DNA from: Gliomastix tumulicola
Lineage: Eukaryota > Ascomycota > Sordariomycetes > Hypocreales > Bionectriaceae
Reading direction: 5' to 3'
Assembly: GCA_001599755.1 (NCBI GenBank)
Contig: BCHX01000001.1
Location: 2,294,001-2,358,000 of the forward strand
DNA: 64,000 nt
Position 1 is the first letter of the stretch; the number at the start of each line of letters is the position of its first letter. Position numbers and translations under genes: made by a program. The notes below the pieces were generated by a model. The model was not told where the DNA came from and made no database searches. It saw nothing but the letters and a program-made list of their open reading frames with translations. This document shows, piece after piece, positions 36,406 through 48,872 of the stretch.

Positions 36406-37485
36406 TTAACCGGAGCCCTTGGGAGCTTCCTTGGCCTCGATGGCAGCCTCCTCGCCCATGGAGGTGAGGACGATAACGTCTAGGAGGGAATATGTTAGCA
36501 TCTAGTCACCCGGACATTATAGCTCCAACACCCTGGATAACTATAGAACTTACTGGTGTCCTTCTCGTCCTCCTTGAAGAGCTTGTTGATCTTCTCGCCA
36601 ATTTCACCGTCGGGGACACGGACATCGTCCTTGGTGTCGCCGTTGTCGTCCATGAGGGAGAGGAAACCATCGTCGGAGATGTCAAGCTAGTGGGTGTGTG
36701 AGCATATGCTCTTCCACAAAAGAATTGTCTTGCAGGGGAGAACTTACAAGCTGGTACTCACGACGAGAGACGTTGGGAACGTCCATGTTGTGGGTGGAGG
36801 GAGAGAGATCTTCGTACTTCTTGCCAGTGAAGATGTCGAGAGCAACAAGATGGACCTTGGCGTGGCCGTGCTTGCCGGTCTTGGAGGTAGACATGTCGAC
36901 GATCTTGCAAGGGCGACCCTTGATGACGACGTGACCGTTCTTACGCAGAGCAGAGCACTGCATGGGGAAGGTCAGCGAAGCGCCGGCATCGGCAGAGTCG
37001 AAGGTAACATCATGCTGTTAGAGAGTAATTTAGTTAGCAAGCGAGGACCCTGATAAAAGATAAACCAAAAATGAAGACATTGGCCATGTTCGCAAGAGGA
37101 AAGGAGAGCTAGAGGCTTGGATATTGACCAGGCGTGCCACGGGCAGCCAAGCTTGCCACCTGCGCATGCACGCGCAAGATTAGCGCACTTGGACCGCCCA
37201 GCCTCAATTTTCCCAAAAAATGCCCCCTCTTCTCCAACCATGCCCGTGCAGCAGACGCAGATTTCCTGAAATTCGGTATTCTGTCTGGGAAGACTCGGGG
37301 CGGGTTTTGGCTTTGGCTCTGGTCTTTTTTTTTTTCTGCGATGGTGATCGTGGGGCAGCAAGACACAATGCGGGGTGATGCCTGTGGCCAGGCAAAGCGC
37401 AAAGCGCAAACAAACAGAGGGGAAGATTGCGGCAGGGAAGTGCGCATGCGCAGAGAGCTCTTGTCTGACTTACCTCCTCAGCCAT
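36406..37485 (-). CDS. EIF5A: Translation factor eIF5A
   Basis: Exons 37485-37474, 37014-36748, 36686-36554 and 36479-36406 give 161 aa. The first exon encodes only MAEE and is followed by a 459-nt intron, much longer than any other intron nearby. The hypusine loop STSKTGKHGHAK is intact, with Lys52 the residue modified by deoxyhypusine synthase and hydroxylase. The SH3-like N-domain and OB-fold C-domain (YQLLDISDDGFLSLM) are complete. eIF5A relieves ribosome stalling on proline-rich stretches and helps termination. The gene is divergent from VPS52. Confidence 0.97.
37015..37473 (-). other. Long first intron of eIF5A
   Basis: A 459-nt intron right after the fourth codon, donor GTAAGTC and acceptor AACAG. 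It contains an A-rich tract on the coding strand (T-run on plus near 37325). Long first introns in highly expressed translation genes often carry enhancing elements; this is inference here. Confidence 0.7.
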
Positions 37486-38615
37486 GGTGAATGTTGTATG
37501 CACGGAACTCGTCGACAAAAAGGGAGAAGGGGGAAGATGGGTGATGGGTAAGGCGGGATGTTGCGCAGGGTGTGAAGATGTTGTTGAGGGGAGGAAAAGA
37601 ACGGAGGGAGGGAGAGAGAGCGAGGTGAAGGGTCGTGGTGGGATGGAGGGGAATTTTTTTTCTTTGGTGTGTGATTGGCCCCGGCTGGCCGCTCGCTGTT
37701 TCTGGCAGCTTAAAATGCCCTGCACAGCAGTTGCCCCTCCTCCTGGCGCCAGCGGTCCAGCACCAGCCTGAACCTGCCCAGCAGGTGGAAATCTGAAATC
37801 GCCTCCACTGGCGAGTTTGCCGTTGTGCGAGGATTATAAAGCGGGGCGCAGGTCGAGTCTGCGAATCTGGGACCGTCTGGGACAAAGATCTCCAGCCACT
37901 CGCAAGCCTCGCGAAACCAATGGGTGCTTGAGCTTGCCTGCCTGCCTCACCGTATGACTGCAAGGTGACTCGAAAGTATGCTACCGAGGAAGAATTTATT
38001 TTTCCTCCTGGTCACGAATCCTCTGCAATATGTACAGAGAAGCTCCGCTGCATCAGGCAACAGAGGACTCAAGCAAGGCATGTGACAGGTATTGGGTGCA
38101 GGTTGATTACAAGCCACACTTGTGCGAGCCACCCGAGAATGGGGGTACGGTACCTTGAAGCAGCACACGAAGATCAGCAATTACGAGCAGCGAATGCAAT
38201 CGGCTCCAAAACAAAGTACGAGGCACATTGGTGGTTTAGATACTAGTAATGAGTCTTCTCGTCTCAATTAATTTATTCTCGTCATGGCGTTCGTGCATTG
38301 GTGGTGTTTGCTGTAGATGATGTGTGACAGGCCAGCCAGTGGCGCGGACGGGTAATGACTGGGGCAATCGTTGTAGCATCTTAACAGACGTGACCCCTGC
38401 AAGGTGCCCCTAACCTCCAAGCAAAGCACCTTGCCAGAGCTGCATCGCCGTTGAGGCTGGTGCATCCCTTCAACGCATGGCCCGACCAATTCCTCGCCGA
38501 TAACCGCCCTAATACCACCGCCCGAGCTGGAGCTTATCCGTCTACTACCCATGTATGTCATGGTTACGGCATTCCAATCCATCCGACCACTACCGCTCGC
38601 ATCGCCGCCGACACC
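37486..38615. promoter_or_regulatory. Divergent promoter region of eIF5A and VPS52
   Basis: A 1.13 kb gap with no supported gene. On the eIF5A side the coding strand is CT-rich, typical of fungal translation-gene leaders. ATGs near 38477 and 38550 precede the VPS52 start out of frame. Confidence 0.5.
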
Positions 38616-40728
38616 ATGTGGCTAGACCGTCTGGCGAGCCAAGCTCACACGTCGGGATCCTCGACTCCCCAACCCGCCAGTAGACCGTACTCTCCCCTCC
38701 CGAGACGGACATCCAGCAGCCTTGGTCCATACGCATCGCAGCGGACCGGCCACTCGCCGCGAGGCTCTTCGCTGTCCCTCGTATCCAATGATTCGAACAC
38801 GTCGCTTCTTTCGCAGCAGCGGAAATCCAATGCATCGGGATTGAGGCAGTCCTCGACGGCTTTCAACGGGCCCGACCCGATAGATGTGTTGGAGAAGCTC
38901 CTAGACGTCCAGCCCGAGGAGCAGACGCGGTCTCGGAGCTTCGTAACAGAGGAGGATATCGATCTCGAGCCGGACTTTGGCGGGCTGTCATTAAAAGAGC
39001 TAGCTAGCTCTGAGACAGATCAGGAGGATGACACCTCGAAAACACCATCACGGCAGAACGGTGTTCAAGATTGTAGGGTTCAGGTCGTTGACGCGTTTAG
39101 CAGAGTATCAGGTACTGACAATGGATTTGTAGATGAGAAGCAGAGGGCCAGGTTCGACGACCTGCACCGATCCATCGGTGCCTGCGACGACGTCCTCAAC
39201 TCCGTGGAGAACAATCTCACCAGCTTCCGCAACGATCTCGCATCCGTCTCGGCCGATATCGAGTTCCTACAATCACGGTCAACCGCCCTGACCCGGAGAT
39301 TAGACAATCGCAGAAGCGTCGAGAAGGCTTTGGGACCCCTGGTCGAAGAGCTGAGCATCCCACCAGAGGCAATCTCCAAGCTAGCCGAGGGCCATATAGA
39401 TGAATCATGGGCAAAGATGTTGAGTGAAATCGATCGTCGAGCTACTGCTCACGAGAAGAGATCCAGTGGGCAGCAAAATAAAGCCTTGGAGGACCTTGGT
39501 CCGCTGCTGGAGAAGTTGGTTGCCAAGGTAGGACACTATTGCTATGTACATGCTTCGCTTGTTACTGACAATCCTTCCATAGGCTATCGAGCGCATCAGG
39601 GACTTCCTAGTTGCGCAGATCAAAGCGCTAAGATCGCCGCATATCAACGCCCAGATCATTCAGCAGCAGAACTTCCTGAGATTCAAAGACCTCTTTGTGT
39701 TCTTACACAAGCATCACTCCACATTAGCCGAGGAGATCTCACAAGCGTACATGAACACTATGAGATGGTACTATCTCAACCAGTTCACGCGGTATGAGAA
39801 GGCGCTCGAGAAGATCAAGCTGCACGTCCTCGACAAGAACGACGTTCTCGGCCAGGAAGATACGTCACGAAAGACAAATGTCCTCACCGGCTCAAGGATA
39901 GCGGGCCCGCCACACGATGCCTTCAACCTGGGGCGAAGAATAGACCTCGTCAAGAGCAGAAATGCCGCCGCGCTATCTTCTTACCTTGCGGAGGAAGATC
40001 AAGCTACACACTACCTGGAAGTACCGTTCAGGAACTTCAACCTCGCCATCATCGACAACGCTACCGCCGAATACACCTTCCTGGCATCCTTCTTCTCACC
40101 CGCCTTATCATTCTCAAAAATCGCCAAAAACTTCAACTACATCTTTGAGCCGACATTCGAGCTTGGGCAGGCCCTGACCAAGAGCCTCGTGAGCGATACT
40201 TTTGACGCTCTCGGCGTCTTCATCTGCATCCGAGTCAACAATCAGCTCGCGTTTGAACTCCAGCGCAGACGAGTGCCCGCCGTGGAGAGCTATGTCAACG
40301 GAACCAACATGCTTCTCTGGCCCAGGCTCCAAGTGATCATGGACAAGCACTGCGAATCCGTCAAAGCCCTGACCAACGCCCTGCCGTCCAAGCCAAGCAA
40401 GAGTGCCGCCGATCCCAAGCTATCCGCGGCACCGCACGTGGTGACCCAGCGGTTCGGACAGCTTCTGCACGGCTGCCTGTCTTTGAGCACCGAGGCTGGC
40501 GATGATGAGCCTGTGCTTGCCAGTCTACGCCGGTTACGACTGGATATGGAGGCCTTCTTGAGCCGTCAGGCTCAGACATACGGGAGTGACAAACGGAAGA
40601 GCGAGCGATTCTTGTACAACAATTACTCACTGATTCTCACGATTATTGGGGACGTGACCGGCAAATCGGCGGCCGAGCAGCAGGAGCATTTCGAGCAGCT
40701 CAAGAAGGCATATCAGGAGGCCATGTAA
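38616..40728 (+). CDS. VPS52: Vps52, subunit of the GARP/EARP tethering complexes
   Basis: Exons 38616-39527 and 39583-40728 give 685 aa; the 55-nt intron joins LVAK-AIERIRDFLV. The start MWLDRLASQ is the first ATG in this frame and has an ACACC context. After a Ser/Pro-rich N-terminus (1-110), a coiled-coil region runs at about 180-290 (DVLNSVENNLTSFRNDL, DIEFLQ, LDNRRSVEKALGPLVEELSI). The helical-rod part follows: KIKLHVLDKNDVLGQED, RFLYNNYSLIL. These match the Vps52/Sac2 family. GARP (Vps51-54) tethers endosome-derived vesicles at the trans-Golgi network, which fits recycling of chitin synthases, although that link is inference. It converges on the GYP8-like gene. Confidence 0.92.
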
Positions 40729-40967
40729 CCCGTCATTTTTTGTATTATATAGAGCACGTTTCTACGGATCCTATGCATGCTTGGCGTTCTGAGCAATGAA
40801 GCTGCTTTCTCCACCGTGTCTCTAGACCTTGCCATGTTGTACCACACCTACACGGCCTTCGACTTTCTGGAATCGGACATCGGGGTTCTTCGTGAGAAGG
40901 TTGCCCCCCCACCCCCTTCCTTTTTTTTCTCTTCTATTCTAGATTTTGCACTCACTATCTTATACTT

Positions 40968-42331
40968 CTAAAGATGCCATGATCGCACAGTCCCGGAGTT
41001 CCGGAAAAGATACATGCTCAGAAGACCGACAGCAACAGCCATTCCCACGCTAGCAGCCGGTCTCCTGTACGCCCATGCAAGAGCCAGAGCCGCTTGCTTT
41101 CTCTCGTACCACTTGATCTCCTTGACCTGTTCCTCAAAGTACTCGTGCCCTTGGTCCATGGTCTGGTCGGCGCAGTCCTGGACGCTGTAGACAGTCTTAA
41201 GCGCACTTGCACTCGAGAGGTACCGCCATGCCCTCAGGCCGGAGGGGGGAAACTTCTCCCTAAGCCTCACGGACTTAGCGATAAGGGCGTCCAGGTCCAT
41301 GTTCGGGGGAACTTTGCCCAGGATGACGTGAAGCATGTCTGCCTCGTCTATCTCCAGGATCTCGTCCCGGCGATCCAGCACGATCTGAGCGAACATGTAT
41401 ATGCTGAAGACGGGCTCTCGCGCTATGAGCACGTCGAACAGGCGAGATATGTCATGGTAGGCCTCGATGTTGTGCGCGTACATGGTCAGTGTCCCGGAGA
41501 GGGCGTAGAAGGGCTCCACGGCGGCCAAGTGTTGTGTCAGCTTGGGGTCGGCCCTGCCGATGATCTCAGGCAGAAGCCTCAGTTGTGCCGTTGTCGGACC
41601 AAGGGTGGGTAGCATGAAGTCTCGGATTCGGAGGACGGAGAGGCGGGCTACGGCCCGGGCGCGCCACGCAGGGTCCAGGACGAGAAGGAACACCTGGCAG
41701 ATATCATGATAGCCCTGGAAGTAACACAAGTACGGGTACCGGCGGAGGACCTCGGTAATTAAAGCTGATAACTGCTGTTTATGCTTTCGTAGCTCATCAT
41801 CGCTCTGGTCTGTAGGACGCTCGTTTGTCAGCCTGACGGTACCAGGGGACGGGGGAACTTGGTAGGAGTCCCGGTGGCGGCAGTCATACGGTTCGGATAG
41901 TATATAAATGATCGATCGACATCGAGTTGCACCTGTGCTTCATCTTTGTGTGGGGGGAGGTCCTCCCAGCGTGGCAAAGAACTGTTGGTCGCTGGGTCGT
42001 CGTTTCGAGGGGACTTTTCGTCTTGCGCCTCGGAAGCGTCTATCCGGGTATCATCGTTATCCGAGTCGGACAGTCCGAGAAGAATCGGCCCTAATGTAAC
42101 CACATGTGAGCAAGCGTTCGGTCGGACACTCCAGAGGTGGCATAAAAGGGGCTCACAAGCGAGGCGGCGAAGACTATCCTCAAGGAGACCACCCTTCGAC
42201 TCGGCCAGCTGCCTTAGGCGGCTAGAGTCTCGCTTATTGCAGGCATCCCGGATCTCTCCGACCTTGGGATTCTCGACAGGCGGTGTCTCTACACTGGGAA
42301 CAGTGCCGTGTTGGTCCTCATGTTGTTGCAT
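40968..42331 (-). CDS. GYP8: TBC-domain Rab GAP with C-terminal membrane anchor (Gyp8/TBC1D20-like)
   Basis: Exons 42331-42157, 42090-41890 and 41809-40968 give 405 aa. The first join rebuilds LAWPILLG. For the second join I chose the acceptor at CTACAG, because the nearer CAG gives a stop; the chosen one yields YYPNHQSDDELRKHK in frame. Dual-finger catalytic residues are present: arginine finger in QLDVDRSF and glutamine finger in YFQGYHD. A single membrane segment ends the protein (ASVGMAVAVGLLSMYLF), as in TBC1D20. Family role: GTPase activation of Ypt1/Rab1-type Rabs at the ER. An in-frame stop precedes ATG 42331. Confidence 0.9.
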
Positions 42332-43566
42332 CTCCTCGGCTTCGATGTGCTTCGAGCATCAGGCGGTCGCTGGGCGTGTCGGCTGTTTCTGAGCGTGGCA
42401 GACAGCTACGCATCGTGCCGTGGGAGGAGCAGCGACACAACAGGAAGGAAGAGAGAGGGTGTCGAGGAAGGGATACAAAAAGAACTCCCAAGAGAGGCAC
42501 TTGGATCAGGAGGAATTGAGACAACGATGTTACTCTTAGCCCTCCATTAGCATTGACGCATGTGCAGACTGCAAGGGCGGGCGCTGTCCGTGTCCCGTCC
42601 TGTCCTGGTGTTTCGTCAGTGCACGACGTGCTGCCGCTAAAATCGGCTAGTCCCCAGTATCCGTGTCTCCCACAGGCGACCTTTCCCGGTCGGGCTAGTG
42701 CGCAACGCCTCCCAAGATTCGCCGAACCGCTGGAACTGCAAGGTGAGCGACACGTATGTATATGCTTGCATGACACCGCCTATTGTTTGATACGGAGGTG
42801 GGATGCCGCTAGGACGGGCTGGGGTCGTAATTCCCGAGTTTGCGCGATTGGAACTTTGTCGTGTTTATTGCCTGATATGGCTCGTTGCTGTGCTGTTGTT
42901 ACACTGTGACTCAGTGAGGTTGCACAATGCCCAGGTGGCTTCAATTTACAGGGATCCCCTTCAGAGGCCACTCACCTTGTCGGGTGGGGCGCTGCAGAGG
43001 GGACAACAAGGTGTACCTCGAGCCACACGCGCAAACGCACGGTGTTGCAAGTCACTCGGCCGATCAGGTGTCCAGCGTCGTCGTTTGCGCCCCGCTGCAT
43101 CGGTCCTTGAGGCAGGTCCAACCAGCACCAGCACCGGCTCCTTCCAGCGCCCCGACCCCAACTTTGTCTGAGGCCATCCACCCGACATCGCATCGCGCTC
43201 CGGCTTCAGGAAGGTAAAGTCGCTTCGGGTCCCCCTGACGGTTGTGATCTTCGCCCGTCCATCGATTTGACGGTAAGCCACGGTAAGCCAAAAAAAAAAA
43301 TATCCAGGGTCTGGCCCCAGCCGCATGAATAAGACTTCACGCTTACGTTGCAAGGTCGATTATGTCAACAAGTCTCACACACTGCTAAACGCTGCACACG
43401 ACCCTGCAGGATGGGGTTGTTTTGATCCTCCCCCCCGACCATCTACAGCTTCCTTACCGACGGTATGGTAGTATAGCTGGCGGGAGCCCGTCAGCCTGAA
43501 CTTGTCCGCAACATCCAACCCTCCGTCTCGTCGCAGAAGACCATCAGATTTCACTAGCTCCCTGAG
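42332..43566. promoter_or_regulatory. Divergent promoter region of GYP8-like and MMS1-like genes
   Basis: A 1.2 kb stretch, no gene supported. An A10 tract lies near 43290. ORFs of 60-150 codons in several frames here look like random GC-rich open frames. Confidence 0.5.
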
Positions 43567-46500
43567 ATGGCCGCTTTCCACACCAGCGTCCTCAGGGACG
43601 GAGAATGGGTGAGGGAGACGGTCGACACGAATGCTGCGTTAAAGGCTTCCGCCGATCTCCTCTACGATGACACCGTCGTAGAAGAGGCCACGCCCATCGG
43701 AATCTTTTCTCGGACCATTGTGCACAACCCCAAAGTGAACCTCATACTTCCGGTCTGCTTGAGATCCAAAGACAACAATGATATTGCTTTCATCGGCGTT
43801 AGTCTTCCCACCGCCGCACCTCGCATCTGGTACTAGGCTAATAGTTCTACAGGATCACTCAATACACATCAAAGAACAGAAGAATGATGGGCAGCAAGTC
43901 GAAGTGCTGCCCCATCACCACGTCGACGGCAGAATCCGGAATGCCGTGGTCATCGGCACTCCTCCGGCAATAGCTGACGAGAAAGATGATATCAAGACGG
44001 AGTCGCTCGACACCGATGTTGACATGCTGGAAATCGGGACAGAGTCCAGATCTCGCATTCTCCCCCCACAGATCCTCGTCATTGTGCTTGAAACCGGTCA
44101 TCTCAACTTTGTCTTCATCGAGACCGACGCTCGGGGATCGAACCCGAAGCTCGTCGTCAAGACGGTCCCGCCCCCGGCCGACATCCCATACTTGGGTCAT
44201 CATCTTGCTGTTGATCCCTCATTCCGATATATTGCATCCGCGAGTCCGGACGAGGCACTAGTTGTATATCAACTGAAACCTCTGGACCGTCTAGCCAAGG
44301 AGTTCCAGGCAGATGGCACCTTCGAACCGATCCTGGAAAGGTTTACCCGACTGTTACGAGCCGTCATACATTCGGTCGACTTCCTCTATCCCAGACCACA
44401 GGATGACTACCACATTATCCTTATCCTAACAGTCTGCAACAAAGAGTCCTCTAAGAGACGTGCTTGGCGGCTGCAGACATTCGACTGGGAGGCGGGCGAG
44501 CCTCTGAAAGATGTCTTGGGCTCCCGACACCAGAAAGCCGCCCTCCGCCTTCCAGACCTACCGGATATCCCTACCTTCATAATTCCCCTGAGATTCCAGA
44601 GCACCTTCTTCATGGTGTTTAGGTCTATTATCTGTCTAGTCAAACAGACCCTATCAGTACCGGAGTATGAGTTCATCAGGCTCCCGGATACTGACAAATC
44701 GAAATTCCACTACGGTGTCGGCGAGCCACTTTGGACTGCTTGGGCCAGACCTTTTCGCCGCAAGTCGTATACTCAAAACACGGATATCATTTACCTAGCC
44801 CGAGAGGACGGCATCGTCATCCACCTCGAACTCGAGTCGGACTCTTTGATGACCTCAGTGACACAGATTGGTTGTCTCAATATCAACATTGGGAGAGCAT
44901 TCACGGCCGCATACGACGTCTTCTCAGACCTGCTCATCATTGGGGGAGACGCAGGACCTGGAGGTGTTTGGAAGGTGAGGCTTGTCAACTGTAATGATAA
45001 GGATATGTCCCGTACTAACAAGTATCACAGCTGCCGGCCCGCAGCGAATTTGAGCAGATTAGCTCCATCCCGAACTGGTCCCCGGTTATCGATGCTGTCA
45101 CAACTGAAGGGAGGTCGCCAAACGACGTTGGACCCCCAAGTCGACCTCAAAGTAAACCGGTCAAGATGTTTCTTGCCACCAGACGAGGGGCCAAAGGAAG
45201 CCTAGTTGAACCACGGGTGGGAATGCAAGCTAGGGTAGGACTCGACATGGACTTTGGCGAGCCGACTAGGGATGCATGGATGTTTCCAGATATTCGTTCA
45301 CGAGATGGAAGTTCATACGCCATCGTTTCGTTACCGCATTCCTCCACGGTCCTCTATTTCAGTTCGGATTTCAAGTCAGTCCATGCAGAAGCAGCGGAGA
45401 CCGCCCCGTTCGATACATCATGCCGCACCATCTTCGCGACTCAGGCATCAGACAATATGATTCTCCAGATCACTGAGACATCGGTCACCTTGGTCACGCC
45501 CTCTCAAAGGTATGTGTTATACTCAGAGTCTACAATCGACGACTGCTGGCTATACGGACGAATACTTTCCTTTACAAATTAGCTAACACTGCGTTCGTCC
45601 AGTTCGCGACATTCTTTTTATGACACACTAGCAAGTCCAGGGGTCTCAGCACAGAAGGCGCACTGCATAGACGATGTGATTGTGATCTACCTTGAAAGTC
45701 ATCGGGGCTCCCACGTCTGCGTGCTGAGGGTCGATCAGATGGCAGTGAGGTTGGAGTCAACTTGGGAGATACAAGAAAACCTCAACTGCCTGTCACTCCT
45801 GCCATACTCTACAGCCTGCTACGTGATCACAGGCTGCTTATCGGCGGGACACCCTTCCATCGTTATCTATTCCTTGAGCGGTGAATTAGTAGCCCGGAAA
45901 GAGCTGCGTGGAGATGATGGTAAGTTGAGACGCAGTCTTGACCCAGCGTTATTATGCGTATACTAACGGCACAGATTCTGTCCCTATGGCTTTGGAGCCC
46001 CTAGAGGCATTGACAAGTTTCGTCCTAGTGCAGGAGACTTTCGGCGGCGGCTTGGTCATGGCCGCTGGGACAAGATGCGGACACCTCCTCACAATTCAGA
46101 TCAAGGGCTTGCTATCTCAGGCTGAGCTGAATTGGACGTCAGACAAGATGAGCCTATCGGCGGTATATGTCTTTGCTGGGACGAGTTCATATCCGACGGC
46201 TTTCTGCTGCTGCGACGACAAACTGGTTCACCTTTCCCGCCCCTCAACTCCTCATCCCAGATTTGAGGGTAAAGATATCGTTTGGCCCGTCGATCTCAAC
46301 GACACTTGGACAACGTATTCTCCCGTCCACTCGGTTTTCAGCCTTCATTCGGATCAGTACGGCTCGGCAAAGAGTGGCACACTGCTACTGCTTGCAGGAA
46401 CCAGAATTCTACTCGCTGATTTCATTGCTGAGGTCACATCCGTACCAAGAACGATGGATTTGCCAGGAGCACCTACGAAGATGCTTTACTCTCCTCTATG

Positions 46501-47764
46501 GAAGTGCCTAATCATTGCCGTCCAAACCGACAACAAGCCTACAATCACCTTCATCGACCCGGAGTCAGGCGAGACACTCGGGCATCCCGTCGATAAAGAC
46601 AAGATTCCTTGCGGCATCATCGGCGGGCTAGGGCAACCTGGAGACAGGATCTGCTCGCTTTTTGAATGGATATATGTCAAGGACGGGCAGACGTTCCCCT
46701 TCATCATTGTGACGACACACGACGGGTGTCTTCTCATAGTGTCAGTCCGGGAATTATACCTCGATTCGGAGGACGGCTCTCGGCGAAGGGCATTGGAGCA
46801 CTGGACCCGGTATCGCAAGAAGGGGTTCAAGGAGCCAGTATATTCGGCAGTGCCAGACAACGAAGGCCTTCTATACTGCGTCGGTCGGACCCTCCATTGG
46901 GATATTCTTGACCTTGCGGAAAAGAAAATGAAGCAGGTCAGCACGATCGACCTAGACTCAACTGCCATGTCGCTCAGTCTCCTAGGAGATAAGGTCCTAG
47001 CACTGACAGCAAGGCACTCGCTGCATGTGGTGTCCCGCAAGCCCGGGTTCCACGAGATGACGCTCGTGCACACCGACTCGCATACTCGAGCGAGCAGCCA
47101 CGTGGCTAGGGTGGGACCGGAGGGCAACGACAGACGCTGGCCAGTGAATCTGGTCTCTGATCTCGCGGGAGGCATCACCGGGCTCTATGTACCTGACAGA
47201 GCTCACAGGGACCTAGTACACGTCTTCGAGGGGAAACTGAAGAGCTCTGTGCGAAGATTCGCCCGGGTCAAGTGCCGTCAGCCATGGACCACCAACGGAC
47301 GCAGTGGAAACATGTACGGCTCGATTCGGAGCACACCTGATGATGGGGACATTCTTGGAGTATCTTTGAATGGCACAATCCAGCAGTTCAAACTCCTTGG
47401 GCTGAACCTCTGGCGGGTCATGTACATAATACAAGCATTGGTGCTGGGTAGAGATACACGGAGCGATGGCCTCCCCGTGTCGCTTCTGAAGCAGCACTGG
47501 GGAGACGAATGCCCGTCCGAGGTCCATGCAGGACTGATGCACATTGATGGAGATGCTCTGATGGGCTGTCTCCAGTCCCGCTCCCTTGAACGCCTAGCCT
47601 CGGACGCAGGCATGTCGGAGCTATTGTGCTTCTGCATCGATGATCTTGAAGAAGGGGCTCTCACAGAGCACTTTTCGAAAGAAGGGGACGACGCAGCCAG
47701 GGAGGCACAGTATTTTGCGCTGGCGTACGAGATTCTAGAGTATCTTTTTTCGTCTGCTATGTAG
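43567..47764 (+). CDS. MMS1/DDB1/CPSF-A-like beta-propeller protein
   Basis: Exons 43567-43797, 43853-44974, 45031-45509, 45603-45919 and 45975-47764 give 1312 aa; introns of 55-93 nt, all GT-AG and phase-consistent. The N-terminal half resembles the Mms1 N-terminal domain (PF10433-type), the first propellers of the DDB1/CPSF160/Rse1 family: ILVIVLETGHLNFVF, LAVDPSFRYIASASPDEALVVYQL. The C-terminal part has VKCRQPWTT and a DGDILGVSLNGTIQQFKLLG block as in DDB1-like C-domains. Yeast Mms1 is the adaptor of the Rtt101 cullin ligase in replication-fork repair; DDB1 is the Cul4 adaptor. Which branch this belongs to is not decided by sequence inspection. No signal or membrane segments. Confidence 0.72.
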
Positions 47765-48560
47765 AGGGGGTGGTGGTGGGTTTTCAGTTAGCTATGGCAT
47801 CACACCTTAGCATTTTACACTTCTTCCTATCCTAGCCTGGGTAGACAGGGCAACCTGAGCAGTCAAGCACACGAACGGCTGCTTGATCATGAACACATTT
47901 AAGTTAGATTTCCTTGCATGCAAGAGTCTCCTGCAACTGCAACGATAGTCGGTGATATATTACCTACTAGTAGTATTCTTCACTTGTGGCTGTTCTAGGG
48001 TGGCTGTACCTGCAGTACAGGGAAGGATCGCTCCATCGGTGTTGGCTTCAGTGGACATCGGTGCATGTACTTCCCCGCCAATTTCACATGGGGATGTACT
48101 TGCTGGTATCGCGCTTATCGCCCCTCACCGGTGTGTTGCTTCCCCTCCACCAACCTTCAGTTTAGGTCTTAGGTTTCTGTGACAAAACTTTTTCTGTGGT
48201 GATCCTTGGTCACTCGACGCTGCTGCCCAGCTACTTCCTCCCCCCCCCCTTCTAAGCGGCAACTTCACCGTGATTCGAGGAAAAAGGGAGCACGAACCCC
48301 TGGAAAGCGACAGAAGCCGCGAGCACGAACTCCCAAAACCTCCCGCCCCCGACCTGTCGATTACTCACACACGTCATCTACTTATTTTCTTCGTGCGTGC
48401 GAGTGTGGGCAAGCCGGGATTCCACACACTCGGGGAAATCAATAACCACCCAACCGCAGCATCTCGCCTCCTCGTGACTCACCGAGCCTAGAACGCCTCA
48501 CGCCTCGCCCAGGCCCTGACTCGGTGTCGCCCACTGGTTGGAAGCATTGTCAGTCAGAGC

Positions 48561-48650
48561 ATGTCTTGTCGGTTCCGTCCGCTGCTTCAACTACAACAAC
48601 CTGCTCCTCCCGCCTTGGATTTGCCACCAGACATTGTCAGGCCTTGTTGA
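48561..48650 (+). other. Candidate upstream ORF (29 codons) in the eIF5B leader
   Basis: ATG 48561 to TGA 48650, 222 nt before the main start, with no further ATG between. It could make eIF5B translation self-responsive, if transcription starts upstream of it. Confidence 0.35.
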
Positions 48651-48698
48651 AAAACCCCGTCCGACATTTTCTCGACCGCGGACCGATCTTCTCGAGAA

Positions 48699-48720
48699 AG
48701 AGAGAGAGAGAGAGAGAGAG
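48699..48720. repeat. (AG)11 microsatellite in the eIF5B leader
   Basis: Twenty-two bases of perfect AG repeat, about 150 nt upstream of the eIF5B ATG. Confidence 0.9.
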
Positions 48721-48872
48721 TAGAAAAGAAGAACCAATTACGACCTTGACGAACTGGACCTTTGTCGAGACGTCTTTTACAAGCGACATCCTACGGATAG
48801 CCTCAACCTGAGACCACACGAGCGTACTCGAAATACAGAACCCTCGTCACACCCCGGAATAAACCAACAACC

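Larger units (their letters stand above)
47765..48872 (+). promoter_or_regulatory. MMS1-like 3' region and eIF5B promoter/leader
   Basis: No gene supported. The eIF5B leader appears to lie at about 48300-48872: pyrimidine-rich, then a perfect AG repeat. No ATG occurs between 48651 and 48873. ATG 48561 opens an upstream ORF of 29 codons ending at 48650. Confidence 0.55.

Noticed and set aside
41821..41850. First CAG (near 41830) as acceptor of the second GYP8 intron
   Set aside because: Using it creates an immediate TGA stop. The CTACAG acceptor at 41810 keeps the frame, and the CTGAC between them serves as its branch site.
44128..44150. Perfect tRNA B-box-like GGTTCGATCCC on the minus strand
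   Set aside because: It sits in the conserved coding frame of the MMS1-like gene, and the 60 bases 5' to it contain no A-box or cloverleaf partner.
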